Positions 41,331 through 53,228 of a stretch of DNA of 64,000 bases are shown in pieces. The position numbers and the translations under genes were made by a program. A model generated the notes under the pieces. The model saw only the letters and a list, made by a program, of their open reading frames with translations, did no database searches and was not told the origin of the DNA. Numbering within the stretch: the first letter of the stretch is position 1; every line of letters starts with the position of its first letter. The stretch covers positions 124,001 to 188,000 of the forward strand of contig JADJJU010000023.1 in the NCBI GenBank assembly GCA_016706365.1, read 5' to 3'. Source of the DNA: Saprospiraceae bacterium. GTDB taxonomy: Bacteria > Bacteroidota > Bacteroidia > Chitinophagales > Saprospiraceae.

Positions 41331-41918
41331 CTACCCCTTCTTGATTAACAAAATCTCACTCAACTTCTTATTCGCAAAGAATTTCCCATTCTTCTCCAGG
41401 ACGAATTGATTGCCATCCACATCAACCAGAGAGTATAGTACTTCCTTCAATTCTACCGGATCCAGTTCATGACCATAAATTTCGGTGATCTGATTGTTGA
41501 GATAATGAATATTAATACTACCATCCAGATTCAGGATATCAAAATATTCATCATGCTTCAGGGTTTTGAAAACATAGTATTGGATACTTGACCGGAATTT
41601 TGAGTCTGAAATGTTCGCGGAGGGGTATTTGATCAAACGAGAATTGTTGTCAGTCAAATTATTTAAAATATGCCGGATCGCTTTTACATTAAATGTGATA
41701 GTCTTTTTTTTGCCGGTTCCCTGAACTTGAAATAATTTTCTACTCTTGTAATTACCTGACTCATCCATGATGAGCGCATGAAGTGAGTTCTGGTGCTTGC
41801 TGATAAAATCTTTTTGTTTTTTAGAAAGGAAATCTGAGTCTATCGTCGCTAAATTCTCATGTCCCGACAAACCGATGCTTGAAGCAATTACCAAAAATGA
41901 TAATAACTGTTTTACCAT
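41331..41918 (-). CDS. Hypothetical exported protein (195 aa)
   Basis: The ATG at 41918 gives MVKQLLSFLVIASSIGLSGH, a good signal peptide; the longer frame from 41960 would bury it. The mature part is rich in Lys, Asn and Ser (FISKHQNSLHALIMDESGNY, KAIRHILNNLTDNNSRL) and ends in a lysine-rich tail. No family recognised. Convergent with the 40838 gene, 58 bp apart. Confidence 0.6.
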   Translation of the reverse strand: MVKQLLSFLVIASSIGLSGHENLATIDSDFLSKKQKDFISKHQNSLHALIMDESGNYKSRKLFQVQGTGKKKTITFNVKAIRHILNNLTDNNSRLIKYPSANISDSKFRSSIQYYVFKTLKHDEYFDILNLDGSINIHYLNNQITEIYGHELDPVELKEVLYSLVDVDGNQFVLEKNGKFFANKKLSEILLIKKG

Positions 41919-42465
41919 TTCTGGCTTTAATACAGCATGCAATACAATGTCCTCGCTCATGTAGATTCAGGGCGGAATGAAATATTTCTTTATCAAATAC
42001 GATGTAAGTATCAAAACGCTGCATCACATCACTAAAAAGTCTGAGGAGAATTGTGAATCGTGAATCGTCAAGGGTGAATCGTGAATGCTGAATCGTGAAT
42101 AGTGAATCGTGAATAGTGAATCGTGAATAGTGGGTGATGAGTTTGAGTGTGGTGTAAAATGCGGAACGTGAAATGTAATCCTAAAACAGCCAAAACGGAG
42201 AATAGCCAAAATGGTAAACCGTAAACCTGGTACTACTTACTACTTACTACTTCCCTCTGGCTGTTAATTTTCAATTTTCCATTATGGAATTCCATTCATC
42301 CCAAAATTCTCAATTATATCCCACCTTTAAATTTGCTTGAATTTCCCAAAGTAAGTTTGGTGCATAATCAAAATACTTATCAAAATGACTTTTGGAACTC
42401 AAACCACAAACAACAGAGCTTTACAGCTGATTAGCAGCAGTTCGGCTCATTTAATGTTCGGATAT
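41919..42465. other. Spacer with tandem TGAATCGTGAATAG repeats and GGCTGTT words
   Basis: Around 42055-42130 the 14-bp unit TGAATCGTGAATAG and half-units GTGAATC repeat several times. AACAGCC (42185) and GGCTGTT (42259) follow, next to TACTACTTACTACTTACTAC-type tandem words. TAAGTTTG at 42352-42359 is a perfect -7-type element 107 bp before the lectin gene, but without a well-spaced -33 element. Confidence 0.5.
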
Positions 42466-45400
42466 ATGATGGCATTTTTTGCTGTTATTTTCTGTCAACA
42501 TTTCTGCTCAACAGTCCCGGATTAGCCCATGGCAAATACATGAAGGCACTGAGGGGTCTCTCAGATTCCAGGCAAGATCTGATGAACAAAGAAGGGAAGC
42601 TTTTAAGAAAGCTATCCTTCCCAAAAGAGATCAATCAGGTTGGTTTTCTGCTCAAACATTGGCTGATGGGACTGTTCAATTTGATAGAAAGTCCGTCCTC
42701 AAAGATTGTTTTGAAGAACTGGATTTTACTTATTTTCAAGCTATTGTTCATGTCCCGGCAAATGTGAATGTAAATGCACTCATTGTATCACTCGACCATG
42801 GTGATGATGCTGCAAGAATTTACATTTTCAATAGTAAATGCCCGGAAGGATATTATCATCCTGCTTCTGATTTGATCAGTGTAGATGAAAATTATAAATC
42901 TAAGGTCCTTAAGAGTCAATTAGTTAAAGGTGAAGATAACCGTATTCTAATAGTACAGTATGATCAGTGTCCTGATGGAAACAGCATTAAAGGCATTAGA
43001 ATCTCAGTGAATGATGAAGAAATCAGACCCAGCCAAATTCCCGGAACTTTCCAGTTGCATGCTTATTCTATTCATGGTAAAGAGTAAATACCGGAAGTGA
43101 TTATTGGATTGGATATAATCCTGCAGATAAATCAGCTGCTATTTCATGTAAAATTATTAAGCCGGCTGATGGCAATATTCTACAGTTTGAACAAGTGTCA
43201 ATCGATAAATCTAAAGGAATCATTGCGCTTAAAGTGCTGAATGCGAATCAACCTGACATGTTCTTGTGTGTGATGGATGATAAGTTGGTTAAGCTATCTA
43301 AAGCTACTTCCGGGAGTAACAGACATCATTTCAGTATCCGATTCCCGGAGGAAAAGGAAGCTGCGACACTTAATTTTGTTTCTTTCGAGTCAGTTGCTTT
43401 TCCAAACTGGTATTTGCGTCATCAGGGATTTGAGCTTAAAATTAGTGAAGCTGTTCCGAATGCCAGAATGGATATTGTTTACAGACAAGATGCATCGTGG
43501 TTGTTTGAGTCTCTTACAACTCAAAGTTCTACAACTTTGAAAGGAAACTGTCTGGAATCCACTCAGATTTTGACTACGGAAAATAGTCTGATTTCCAATA
43601 ATAAAATCTACAATCTGGTATTACAAAAGGACGGCAGTTTGTGTGTTTTTCAGAATAAATCTTCTCTGGTCTGGAGCTCCGGAACTCAAAATAAAGGTGG
43701 CGTCAAGCTCATCATGCAAAAAGATGGCAATCTTTGTATTATAACAAACAATATGTGTACATCTGGGGGACAAATACCTTTGGCAACGAAGGATCCAGAC
43801 TTGTACTTGAAGATAGTGGAGAGTTGATTGTGTATAGTATTAGTGGCAAGGCAATTTGGAAAAGTTCTGATCAAAATAATTCTGGTAATCAAGTGGCTGC
43901 CAGGAATTTTTTGGAACTAAATCAGTCACTAAAATTAAATGACCAAATTACTTCTGCTAATGGAGAATACCACTTCATCATGCAGCAGGATGGGAATGCT
44001 TGCGTGTATAAGAACAAATCTACATTTGTATGGGGAACAATGACACACGGCAAAGGAGCTACAAGACTTACTTTTACAAAAGACGGCAATCTTCAGGTTC
44101 TTACTGACAAATATGTGCTCATCTGGGGTAGTGGCCAAACACGCACTTCAGCAGTAAAACTGGTTCTTGAAAACACAGGAGACCTTGTATCATATGACGC
44201 TTCGGGTAAAGTTGTTTGGACGAGTAAAAGTTCCGGTAATGCTTCCTCATCTGGTTCGGGGAAGATTACAGAACTGAAAACTGGAGATAATTTTACAAGC
44301 GGCCAAAAAATGCATTGTGCAAATGGAGCATATTATTTCACACTTCAATCAGATGGTAATCTTTGTATTTACAATGCAAATAATGCACTCACCTGGTCAT
44401 CATGGACTGCCGGTTCAGGAGCAACTAGCTGCCGTATTCAGGATGGATATATGCAATTATACAATGCAGGTGGAGCAAGTATTTGGAGCACTGCATCTTA
44501 CTGGGCTGCCGGATCTAAGTGTTCAAAGATTTAATCTGGATGACAATGGATATCTGGTATTTTATGATGCAGGCAGTGGTAAGGTATTGGCAACAACTCT
44601 GCATTCAGCAGCTCATTGCAGGAGGTCAGTCATTCACATCTGAATCTAAATTAACTTGTGGAAATGGCGCGTATTACATGGCATTGAGCAATGGAAGCCT
44701 GTGTATATTTAATAATAAAAACGCTATAGTATGGTCTTCTATGACTAATGGTTCAGGTGCTACAAGCTGCTCGGATTCAGGATGGATATCTGCAATTGTA
44801 TAATGCAGGTGGGCAAGTGTATGGAGCACTGCAATTATTGGGCTGCAGGATCTAAGTGTTAAGATTTAATCTGGATGACAATGGTTCCCTTGTGTTTTAT
44901 GATGCAATTGGGAAAGTATTGGCAACAGTGCTGCAATCAGCAGTTCCTTTGCATCAGGTCAGTCATTCACGGCTGAATCCAAATTGACCTGTGCGAATGG
45001 TGCTTATTACATGGCATTGAGCAATGGAAGTCTGTGCATATTTAATAACAAAAACGCAATTGTTTGGTCATCTATGACCAGCGGATCAGGAGCTACAAGC
45101 TGCCGAATCCAGGATGGATATCTGCAATTGTACAATGCAGGTGGAGCCAGTGTATGGAGCACAGGATCGTACTGGGCTGCAGGATCTAAGTGTTCCAGAT
45201 TTACCCTTGACGATAATGGATATCTGGTATTCTATGATGCTTCGGGAAGAACATAGGTAACAGCAATGCCTTCAGCAGTTCATTTGCAAGCGGACAATCT
45301 TTCTCTGCTGACTCCAGGATGACCTGCGCTAGTGGTGCATATTATATGGCAATTAGCAATGGAAGTTTGTGCATTTTCAACAGCAAAAATGCCATAATAT

Positions 45401-46914
45401 GGTCTACCATGACTAGTGGGGTGGGAGGGGTGAGCTGCCGTATTCAGGATGGATATTTGCAGTTGTTTAACGCTTCAGGAAATACCGTCTGGAGTACACA
45501 GGCCTTCTGGGCAAGTGGCGCGAATTGTTCCAGATTTATGTTGGACGACAATGGTTATCTGGTATTCTATGATGCTTCAGGAAAAAGCATAGGTACCAAT
45601 GCTGCATTTATGGCTGTAATGTATGATTTTCAGAGCTTGTCCAAAGGAGAATCATTGGTTTCTGCAAGCGGAGAGTACCATGTAGTTCTGCAAGAGGATG
45701 GAAATTTCTGTATGTATAAAAACAAGACCACTTTTGTTTGGTGTAGTATGTCCAATGGAAAAGGAGTCGTGAAATATGGATTCCAGGGTGGAAGTCTGTG
45801 TGGTTTCAATGCGAAAGGAGAATCGGTTTGGAGTACAGCCACTTTTATGGCTTCCGGAAGCAAGGCGTGCGCCTGGTTATGGAAAATTCAGGCATACTCA
45901 CTATGTACGATGCAGCTGGTAAATCAGTGTGGACACACCAGGCATCAGCTGCTTCCTCAGGCGCTTCTGCAGATAGTAGCCTGGTAAAAAACGGAACTTT
46001 CGACGGAAATCCTTCTTCATCCATGGACTGTAGAATTGGCAACGATCAGCAACTGGGGGGCAATTCTGGTGGATATATTTGGTTGAATCAATAGGGGAGC
46101 CAATGACCCTTCAGTATCACAGGTGATTTCCGGTTTAACTGTAGGATATTGGTACAAAGTTTCCGGTGAATATAAAGGTGGAAAAAATGTTCATCTGCAT
46201 TACAAAGACAGAACGAAAAATGCCTTTTCAGTGGACATTGATGGAGTTTCCATACTAGTTTTAGCATTACCGAAAGAACTGGAAACATGGACTAAGTTTG
46301 AAGCTGTTTTCAGAGCAACAAAAACATCATGTACCTTGCGTTTGAGAGGAGAAATTGACGGAACCGATGGAGATGTCATGCTAGACAATATTAAAATGGA
46401 AGAAACAAAAGCTCCGGCTGAAGTAGCTCCAGTAAAACTTCCTGATTATTTCAAATTGCATGCATATTCTATTCATGGAAAACGTGTGGATAAAGGAAGT
46501 GATTACTGGATGGGACATACCGGTGCGGACTTGAGCGGAAAAATCATTGCTCCTAAAGCGGGAACTGTATTTCATATTGAAAAAGTGGTATTAGATGCTG
46601 CTAAAGGAATCATAGCTTTAAAAGTGATAAATGCACCCGAATCTGATATGTACCTGAGTGTGGCAGATGATAAATCTGTTAAAATCACTAAAATAAACGG
46701 TGGAAGCAAGCATCATTTTATCATTCGTTCTCCGGAAGAAAAGGAGGCAATGAATTTAAATTATGTGACATTTGAGTCTGAGGCATTTCCGGGATGGAAT
46801 CTGCGTCATCAGGGATTTGCACTTAAAGTAACTCAGGCAAACGATGATGTGAGAAAAGATATCGTGTATCGTCAGGATGCAACCTGGTTATTCGAAGCAG
46901 TTGTCAATAATTGA
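42466..46914 (+). CDS. Giant secreted multi-lectin protein (AbfB-like and bulb-type lectin domains); many frameshifts
   Basis: One gene of ~1,480 codons read across at least nine single-base breaks (for example near 42480, 43087, 43735, 44520, 44770, 45255, 45865, 46090). Order: signal peptide (LLLFSVNISAQQ); N-terminal beta domain; AbfB-like trefoil (NFVSFESVAFPNWYLRHQGF, ending YRQDASWLFE, to ~43520); about seven tandem bulb-type lectin domains (43590-45950), each with three Q/L-x-DGN-L-x-x-Y blades such as LQSDGNLCIYNANNALTWSS; a CBM4/9- or galactose-binding-like jelly roll (LVKNGTFDGN ... GDVMLDNIK, to ~46400); and a second AbfB-like domain (46435-46905). The QxDxNxxxY pattern is the mannose-binding motif of monocot lectins. 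No T9SS tail is seen. Likely an extracellular glycan-binding or adhesion protein. The start at 42466 needs one T fewer in the T run; otherwise a TTG at 42479. Confidence 0.82.
44310..45640 (+). repeat. Four near-identical ~335-bp repeats inside the lectin gene
   Basis: Units begin at about 44310, 44651, 44984 and 45319 and each encode CxNGAYYMALSNGSLCIFNN, the SCRIQDGYLQLYNAGGAS blade and LDDNGYLVFYDASGK. The middle units are especially similar at the nucleotide level. Most frame breaks of the gene cluster here, which suggests that the repeats confused read correction. Confidence 0.75.
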
Positions 46915-47211
46915 TCTTTATGTTTATTTAAAACCAAGCTAAGCAGAACACCCGGGTTCATTTAGATTTACTCAGACAGAGATCTGAATGGATGCCGGGC
47001 GGCTTAGTTTTGCGATCAACCCGACTTAACATGAATCATTAAATCTTTGGTAATTATTAGTTATGAACCTTACATTTGGGAGAATTTGATTTATACTTTA
47101 TATTCAATACTTGTAAGGCACTTTCTTTATTTCAAAATCTGACTAAAACTGAATTTAAGCAGTCATTTCTTCATCTGTTACACAATGCCTCCAATGTAGA
47201 GGCAAAGAATT
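46915..47211. other. Spacer between lectin and kinase genes
   Basis: 297 bp without ORF. Nothing recognised except imperfect palindromic text around 46945-47030 (GAACACCCGGGTTC and GATGCCGGGCGGC). Confidence 0.4.
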
Positions 47212-48954
47212 ATGCGTATTAAATTTGCCACAATTTTTTATTCTTAGTTTCTTTTGGAATCAAATTCTCATTGCACAGAATTCAGATTTAAATTCTCAAA
47301 TAGTAAGGATTGATAGTTTTATTTATATGTCAAACTATCAGCATCCTCTGGAATTAATTGATAGTATTTTACCGCTTGTAAATAAAGATAATTCGACAAA
47401 GTCATCGCTTGAACAAAAGTTGCAAGTCCTTTTACGACAAGCATTTATACAAGAGAGAATTGAGAGAGACAAAGAAGCGCTGGAGACTCTTTTATTTGTC
47501 AATGAAGAAGCTAAGACAAATGGCTTTCATGAAATTTCCTGCAAAGCAAACTTACAGTTGGCACTCATTTATGAAAAAAATGGCGATGATGATTATTGTC
47601 AAAAAAGTCTGGATCAGGCTCTTGATTTGTGCAAAAAATATGGGCTTGAAAAGCTGTACAGTAGATATTATGTAAGAAAATCTTCCTCATATAGAGTGAC
47701 TCAACGCCCTGATTCTGCTCTCATCTTTGCACATACCGGATTGGAATATGCCTTAAAGAATAATATGGCCGATGATATAATGGACTCCTATCTGTTGCTG
47801 GGTTTATTATATGCAAAATTGGATTACAATAAATCCATTAAATATCAACTGCTAACCATAGATGAATATCTTAAAAGAGACGATCTCAATAAAGTGTCAC
47901 TGACTTACAACAACCTCACCAAGCTTAGTTTACAGCATGATGATTTGGAAAATGCTTTCAAGTACAATGATTCTTCATTTGTTTATCTCGAGCGAACAAA
48001 AGAATCCAATTTTACAGACATAGATAAATACAAAGCTCCATTATTGTTGCAGAAGTCGAAGTTGTTTGAAATGGCCGGTAAACTGGATTCTGCTATGTTA
48101 TATCTTAAGGAGTTTTATGCTATTGAGATTGAAATGTTTAGGAAAAGTAATAGCGCTGAGGTAAAAAGAATTACGCAGCAATTTGAAAATGATAAAAAGA
48201 GTCAATTATAAAAACTAAAGATGCCTGGTTGACTTTTTTCAATTTTTCTGGGAATTATAATCGCTGGTTTTGCTGTGGCGCTTTATTTTCAAAACAGGAA
48301 AATTAATGCCCAAAACAAGCTGATCAATAGCCAGGTAGAAGAACTTAAGAAGAATCTCGAGCAAAACAAACACTGCTCTCCGAACTACAACACAGGGTCA
48401 AAAACAACCTTCAATATGTGATCAGTATTCTCGAAATCCAGAAGGAATCCATTAACTTCAATAATATTGATGAATTGATTCGGGAAAATATAAATCGCAT
48501 TCAGTCGATGGCACTTCTTCATCACAGGTTAAGTATCAATGAAAATATAAATGAAGTCAACATAGGAGTATATCTTCAGGAACTAACCTCACTTGTAAGG
48601 GAATCTTATTTGAATCTAAATAATCGCGTCAGTATTGTCACCCACTGTAGTATAGAAAAAGTAAACCTGGATGCAGCTCTTCCACTGGGTCTTATTATTG
48701 TTGAGCTCATTAGCAATAGCATTAAGCATGCATTCCAGACTAAGGTGGACGGTTTGATTGAAATTTCACTTTGGACAGAGAAATTAACAGGAAAGAAAAT
48801 ACTGAATTATACAGATAACGGCAAAGGATTCAATTTCCACATGACTGATTCAAATGGTCTTGGGTTGGAGATCATTAAAGGCCTGATAGATCAGTTGAAT
48901 GGGGAGGCAAGTATCAACCCCGGGGATGGGTTTCAAATTGCAATATCTTTCTAA
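47212..48954 (+). CDS. Sensor histidine kinase, TPR-type sensor with HisKA_2 domain; several frameshifts
   Basis: Signal peptide (KFATIFILSFFWNQILIAQ with one T removed from the T run), ~300 residues of TPR-like helical pairs (ALETLLFVNEEAKTNGFHEI, AKLDYNKSIKYQLLTIDEYL), one TM (GIIIAGFAVALYFQ), a short coiled coil, then the HisKA_2 phospho-acceptor ELQHRVKNNLQYVISILEIQ and a HATPase domain with N-box ELISNSIKHAF, G1 DNGKGF and G2 GLGLEIIKGL. Breaks near 48210, 48235 and 48370 each need one base. This type pairs with LytTR regulators in Bacteroidota. 10 bp before the response regulator. Confidence 0.85.
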
Positions 48955-48964
48955 AAGTGACATC

Positions 48965-49677
48965 ATGAAACAGATTAATATTTTAGTTGTTGAAGATGAT
49001 TTTTTGAACAGAAGGCTGATCAGGAAAGTACTTGTTGAAAATAATTATCAGGTATTCGAAGCTAAAAACCTGAAGGAATCTATGGAAAATCTGGAAAGAA
49101 GTATTCCGGATATGGCGATACTTGATATTAATCTTGGAGACACAGAGCAGAACGGAATCTATATCGGTCATTTGATCAAGGAAAAATATGCCATCCCCTT
49201 CATATATCTGACAGCTTATGATACTCCGGATATCGTAAAAAAAGCAATAAATACCACGCCACCTCTTACATTACCAAACCATTCAAAAATGTTGATCTCC
49301 TGGCATCCGTTTGAGATAGCTTTGCAGCAAATATCCGGGAAGGAGAAACCAGGAAACCTTTTATCGTAGTAAAAGACTCGGATTATAATGTGAAACTGCC
49401 GATTAATGATATTGATTATATTGAATCTGAAGGCAATTATCTTATGATTCACAAAGATCAAAATGTGTACAAAATTCGCTCGACAATCAAGCAAGTAATG
49501 GAGGAAATTCCACAATTAGATTTCGTTCAAACGCATCGCGCATTTGTAGTCAATAAAAAGAAAATCAAGAAATTTTCTCACAAAGAATTGGTAGTTAATG
49601 GTGATATAATTCCCATTTCCAAATCTTTTCTTACTCAACTGAAACAGGATTTGTTTAAAACAAATGGAATTGAGTAA
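48965..49677 (+). CDS. LytTR-family response regulator; frame disrupted in the linker
   Basis: The receiver domain starts MKQINILVVEDDFLNRRLIR, with the phospho-acceptor in AILDINLGD and the conserved Thr in IYLTAYD. The Lys loop (ITKPFKNVDLL) is readable only after a one-base correction near 49262, and a TGA remains near 49311. The C-terminal LytTR DNA-binding domain (NDIDYIESEGNYLMIHKD ... FVQTHRAFVVNKKKIKKF) is intact from 49390. Total ~237 residues. Partner of the kinase just upstream; targets unknown, with the adjacent lectin gene an obvious candidate but unproven. Confidence 0.87.
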
Positions 49678-49907
49678 AGTGGTTATTTGGCTGTTCCATT
49701 CATCAGTTATAACTCCTAATTCCCTCTTTTAGCTAATTTTCACCTTTCAATTTTCAATTAATTTGGGCTGTTAATTGGCTGTTAATTTCATCACTCATCA
49801 CTCATCATTCATAACTGACACTTGCAATTTATTTTCAGCTTTCAATTTTCAATTCATCCCGGCTGTTTCCGATTAACCGATTACCCAATTAACCGATTAC
49901 ACACCCC
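49678..49907. repeat. Word-repeat spacer with four GGCTGTT copies
   Basis: GGCTGTT at 49689, 49766, 49777 and 49861, among TTTCAATTTTCAATT, TCACTCATCACTCATCATTC and CCGATTAACCGATTACCC words. No ORF. It separates the convergent regulator and receptor genes. Confidence 0.55.
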
Positions 49908-52368
49908 TTAACTCTTCACCCTATTCTGTTCCTCACTCGACCCATTGCTATTATGTCGTTGTTTCTTCTGACTTGAATTGCCAAATCTCCATGAAAATGT
50001 AAGTGTTGCTGCCCGGGAATCGAAGGTACTATTCCAATCGGCGTCAGTCAATCTAAGATTATTGATAACTCCATCACCAATTCTGGAATAAAGAATGTCA
50101 CTGACAGTAAGTCTGATGGAGGCGGAGTTATTGAGCAATCTTTTTTGAACGCCGGCATTTAATTGTCCATACCCCTTGATGAACAACTGAGCATAGATAA
50201 AATCACTTGTGTAAAATCCAACGAGGTCAGCACTCCATCCCTTTCCGAAATTGAAATTATTGGTTAGATTCACATTGTAATTTGTACCGCTACTTTCAAG
50301 TATTTCCGTATAGAGTTGACTTTCAAAACTTCTGTACATATAAGTTAAATAGCTAGTGATGCTGTACCATTTCCTCAATTCCAGATTAAGTTCAAATGAG
50401 AGGCTGAGCACCTGAGCATCAGAAATATTTCCAGGGCGACTATAGTATATACCATCACGAATTTCAAGCGTCTCATTGATACCGTCAAGCGTTTTGGAAT
50501 AATCAAGAGTGGTGGTAAAAATAGATTTGAAGGAATGGGAAAGAGATAAATTATGCGAAAAAGTCGGTAACAAATCCGGATTACCGGCATAAAATGTGAA
50601 TTTATCCAATGGACTAATAAAGGGATTTAAATCCTGAAAATACGGCCTGTCTATTCTTCTTCCATAGGAGAATATCAATACATTATTGGCGGAAGAATCC
50701 ATCTTCCAGGAGGTGTAGAAAGTTGGAAACAGATTGGCATATGTTCTGGTAAAATTAGATTCAGGTTTTTCTATATTACCTAGTTGATCTCCTTTGAGTC
50801 TAGTCGTTTCCAGTCTGAGTCCAAGCTGGAAGTCAAATCTCCCCAGCGATTTGGTATAATTGAGATACCCTGCATTGATCCATTCTTTGTACAGAAATCT
50901 GTTGCTCAAGTCATAATCTGGAGTTGTAATTTCTGCAATAGTAGTGGAATAATCTGCTTCATTATCCGTATTGGTGAAGGCGAATTTATAACCTGCTTCA
51001 AATCTGGAACCTTTATTAATAATCTTTGTAAAATCAGATTTGGCTGCATAAATCTCAATCTTGAAGGCAAATTTCCATTTATCTGATCCTGAAAGTTAAG
51101 CTGATTATTTCCGTCGTAAAGGAAATTCTTAAATAATTGAATAGCTCCGGATTGGTAGGCCACATAATCTGCATCAACAGTAATCATACTACCCACTGTG
51201 TCCAGCTTGTGATTGAAGTACAGGTTAAAGAGTTGATTATCAAACGTGGATTCAGTTCTGTTATCTGCCAGTACGCTTTGGGTCAATGTATTTTCGGCAT
51301 CACGGACCAGAGATGTATTATCGTTTTGTCTGCCGGAAGGGCTGGTATTCAGACGCATTGATGCCCCAATGGTCGTATTATCTGTGAGATAGTAATCTGC
51401 TGAAAGCGATGAATTAAGATACCTGCCTGATCTGAATCCAAAAGAATTTTGAGCAAAAGAGGAGAGTCTTTCATTGGCTTCATTTCTATAATACCTGTTG
51501 ATATTCAAGTCCTGAAATGATTCATAGAATCCGCCAAATATGCTGGCGGTCAAACTCAGTTTGTTCTTGTTATAGCTGAGATTCAGACTGTTGTTGCTAC
51601 CATTATAAATGGCTTGTCTGTAGCTGAGCGATACATTACCATTGAAGCCCGCAAGTGTGTTCCTCTTCATTATAATGTTGATAATCCCTGAGTTGCCTGC
51701 TGCTTCATATTTTGCAGGAGGATTAGTGATGATCTCGATCTGTTTCACAGAACCGGCCGGCAGAGATCTCAGGTAACTTTCCAGGTCCGTGCCTGAGAGA
51801 TAGGTTGGTTTATCATTAATATAAACTGTGACACCCGATCTGCCCTTCAATAAAATGGTCCCGTCATTTTCCACGGTAATTCCCGGAGCTCTTTCAAGGG
51901 CTTCGAGTACATCCCCTCCCGTACCGGAAATCATGGCGTCCATATTCACAATTGTTCTATCCAGCTTTCTCTCTATAGCAGGTGGTTTACCTGATATGAC
52001 GACTTCATCCAGCAAGTTTTCAGTCTCCATCAAAACAATAGGAGGGAGGCTCTGCGATGACTGTCCTTCCCTGAGGGAAACTGATTGTTTGTGCTCCTCA
52101 TATCCGAGCAAATTGACCTGTAGAATATATTGGCCTGATAGGAACCTCCTTCATTTGGAAGCTGCCATCCTGATCGGAATATTCAGTCTTAATATAAGTT
52201 GAATCTGCTGATGTTCTCTTAAGGGAAATCAAAGCCAGATCTATTCCTTTCTGGTTCTGATCCTGCACGGTTCCCAGAAATAGTAAAAGTAGATTGAGCA
52301 AAACCTGACTGAATCAGGATTATCTGAAGTAAAATAACTGTGCTTATTGTGATAATATTTTTGATCAT
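49908..52368 (-). CDS. TonB-dependent-receptor-like outer membrane beta-barrel protein; at least three frameshifts
   Basis: Starts at the ATG at 52368 with signal peptide (VILLQIILIQSGFAQS). An N-terminal carboxypeptidase-regulatory-like domain follows (GTVQDQNQKGIDLALISLKR, YSDQDGSFQM), then the plug (DVLEALERAPGITVENDGTI, VTVYINDKPTYLSGTDLESY, KYEAAGNSGIINIIMKRN), then a ~600-residue beta-barrel (DLNPFISPLDKFTFYAGNPD). One-base breaks lie near 52275, 52130 and 51085. It resembles the outer membrane beta-barrel family common in Bacteroidota. No SusD partner is adjacent, so nutrient specificity cannot be inferred. Confidence 0.87.
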
Positions 52369-52670
52369 GATCGTGAATTAGAAAGTGAAAAAAGTTTTGT
52401 TGTCAGAAGTGTTAAATATTATATGCAGGCAATTCCGGGAATACCTTGAGAAGCAATTGTATATAGCTTTTCAGATCTTTCTCAGATAATTTTTCTGTTG
52501 ACTTTGGCAACGGGAAGGGTAATGCTTTGAAATGGAGCATCAAATAAATCCTATGGTAAATATGAGTAACTAATGTTTCCTTAAGAATCTTATTGGACGG
52601 ATGCATTTAAAAATCATATGAATCAACGTAAAAACCCGTTATAAAAAATCGGAGTCATCATAGGTCGATT
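52369..52670. other. Spacer upstream of the receptor gene
   Basis: 302 bp; only a 64-codon minus-strand frame (52412-52606) without family resemblance. Nothing else recognised. Confidence 0.4.
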
Positions 52671-53228
52671 TTATTTTAGCACCAGACCCACTTCAAATTC
52701 CATCGCATCAGAAATGGCACCGTCTTTTAGATAATTGAAAGTTATTCCCCATCGGGTTCTGTCAATTTTGAATCTGGCCGTTACATCAAACTTGTTTTTT
52801 GGATCCATGTTTGCCTGAAACTCAATATCCTCTGTGATGCCTTTGATTGTAAGATCAGCAAATACCCTGGCACTTGTGGCAGATTCGTATTCAACTTTGG
52901 TGATTTTTAGTTTGGCATCGGGATGTTTTTTGACATCAAAAAAGTCTTCATTTTTGAGATGACTTACCAGACCTTCACTATATCCTCCATCTGTATTGGC
53001 AATCGTATTCATGTCGATGACAAAACTTCCTCCACTGAGCTTGTTATTCGTTTTGGTAATTTGACCACTCTTGATTTTCACAAATCCCTCATGACCGCTG
53101 AATTGAAATAAATAAAATCCTTTCCACAGGAGCTCACTCTTTGATGTGTCGATAATGAATTCTTGTTGGGCAAATAGTGAGGAGATTGTGATCAATCCGA
53201 ATGCCAATGTTAAGAAAAACAGTTTCAT
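52671..53228 (-). CDS. YceI-family periplasmic lipid-binding-like protein
   Basis: 185 residues, with signal peptide (KLFFLTLAFGLITISSLFA) and a lipocalin-like YceI barrel: FIIDTSKSELLWKGFYLF, GSFVIDMNTIANTD, HLKNEDFFDVKKHPDAKLKI, RTRWGITFNYLKDGAISDAM. The family binds polyisoprenoids or other amphiphiles in the periplasm. Transcribed divergently from the winged-helix regulator across a 191-bp spacer that carries phased GTAAAT repeats. Intact. Confidence 0.93.
   Translation of the reverse strand: MKLFFLTLAFGLITISSLFAQQEFIIDTSKSELLWKGFYLFQFSGHEGFVKIKSGQITKTNNKLSGGSFVIDMNTIANTDGGYSEGLVSHLKNEDFFDVKKHPDAKLKITKVEYESATSARVFADLTIKGITEDIEFQANMDPKNKFDVTARFKIDRTRWGITFNYLKDGAISDAMEFEVGLVLK

Noticed and set aside
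42050..42140. CRISPR-like array
   Set aside because: The repeats are contiguous 14-bp tandem words without unique spacers, and no cas gene is present in the window.
42540..45256. Many separate short ORFs in the lectin region as independent genes
   Set aside because: Their in-register translations join into one repetitive protein once single-base breaks are repaired.
52412..52606. 64-codon minus-strand frame
   Set aside because: Too little to separate from chance; no family and no clear promoter.
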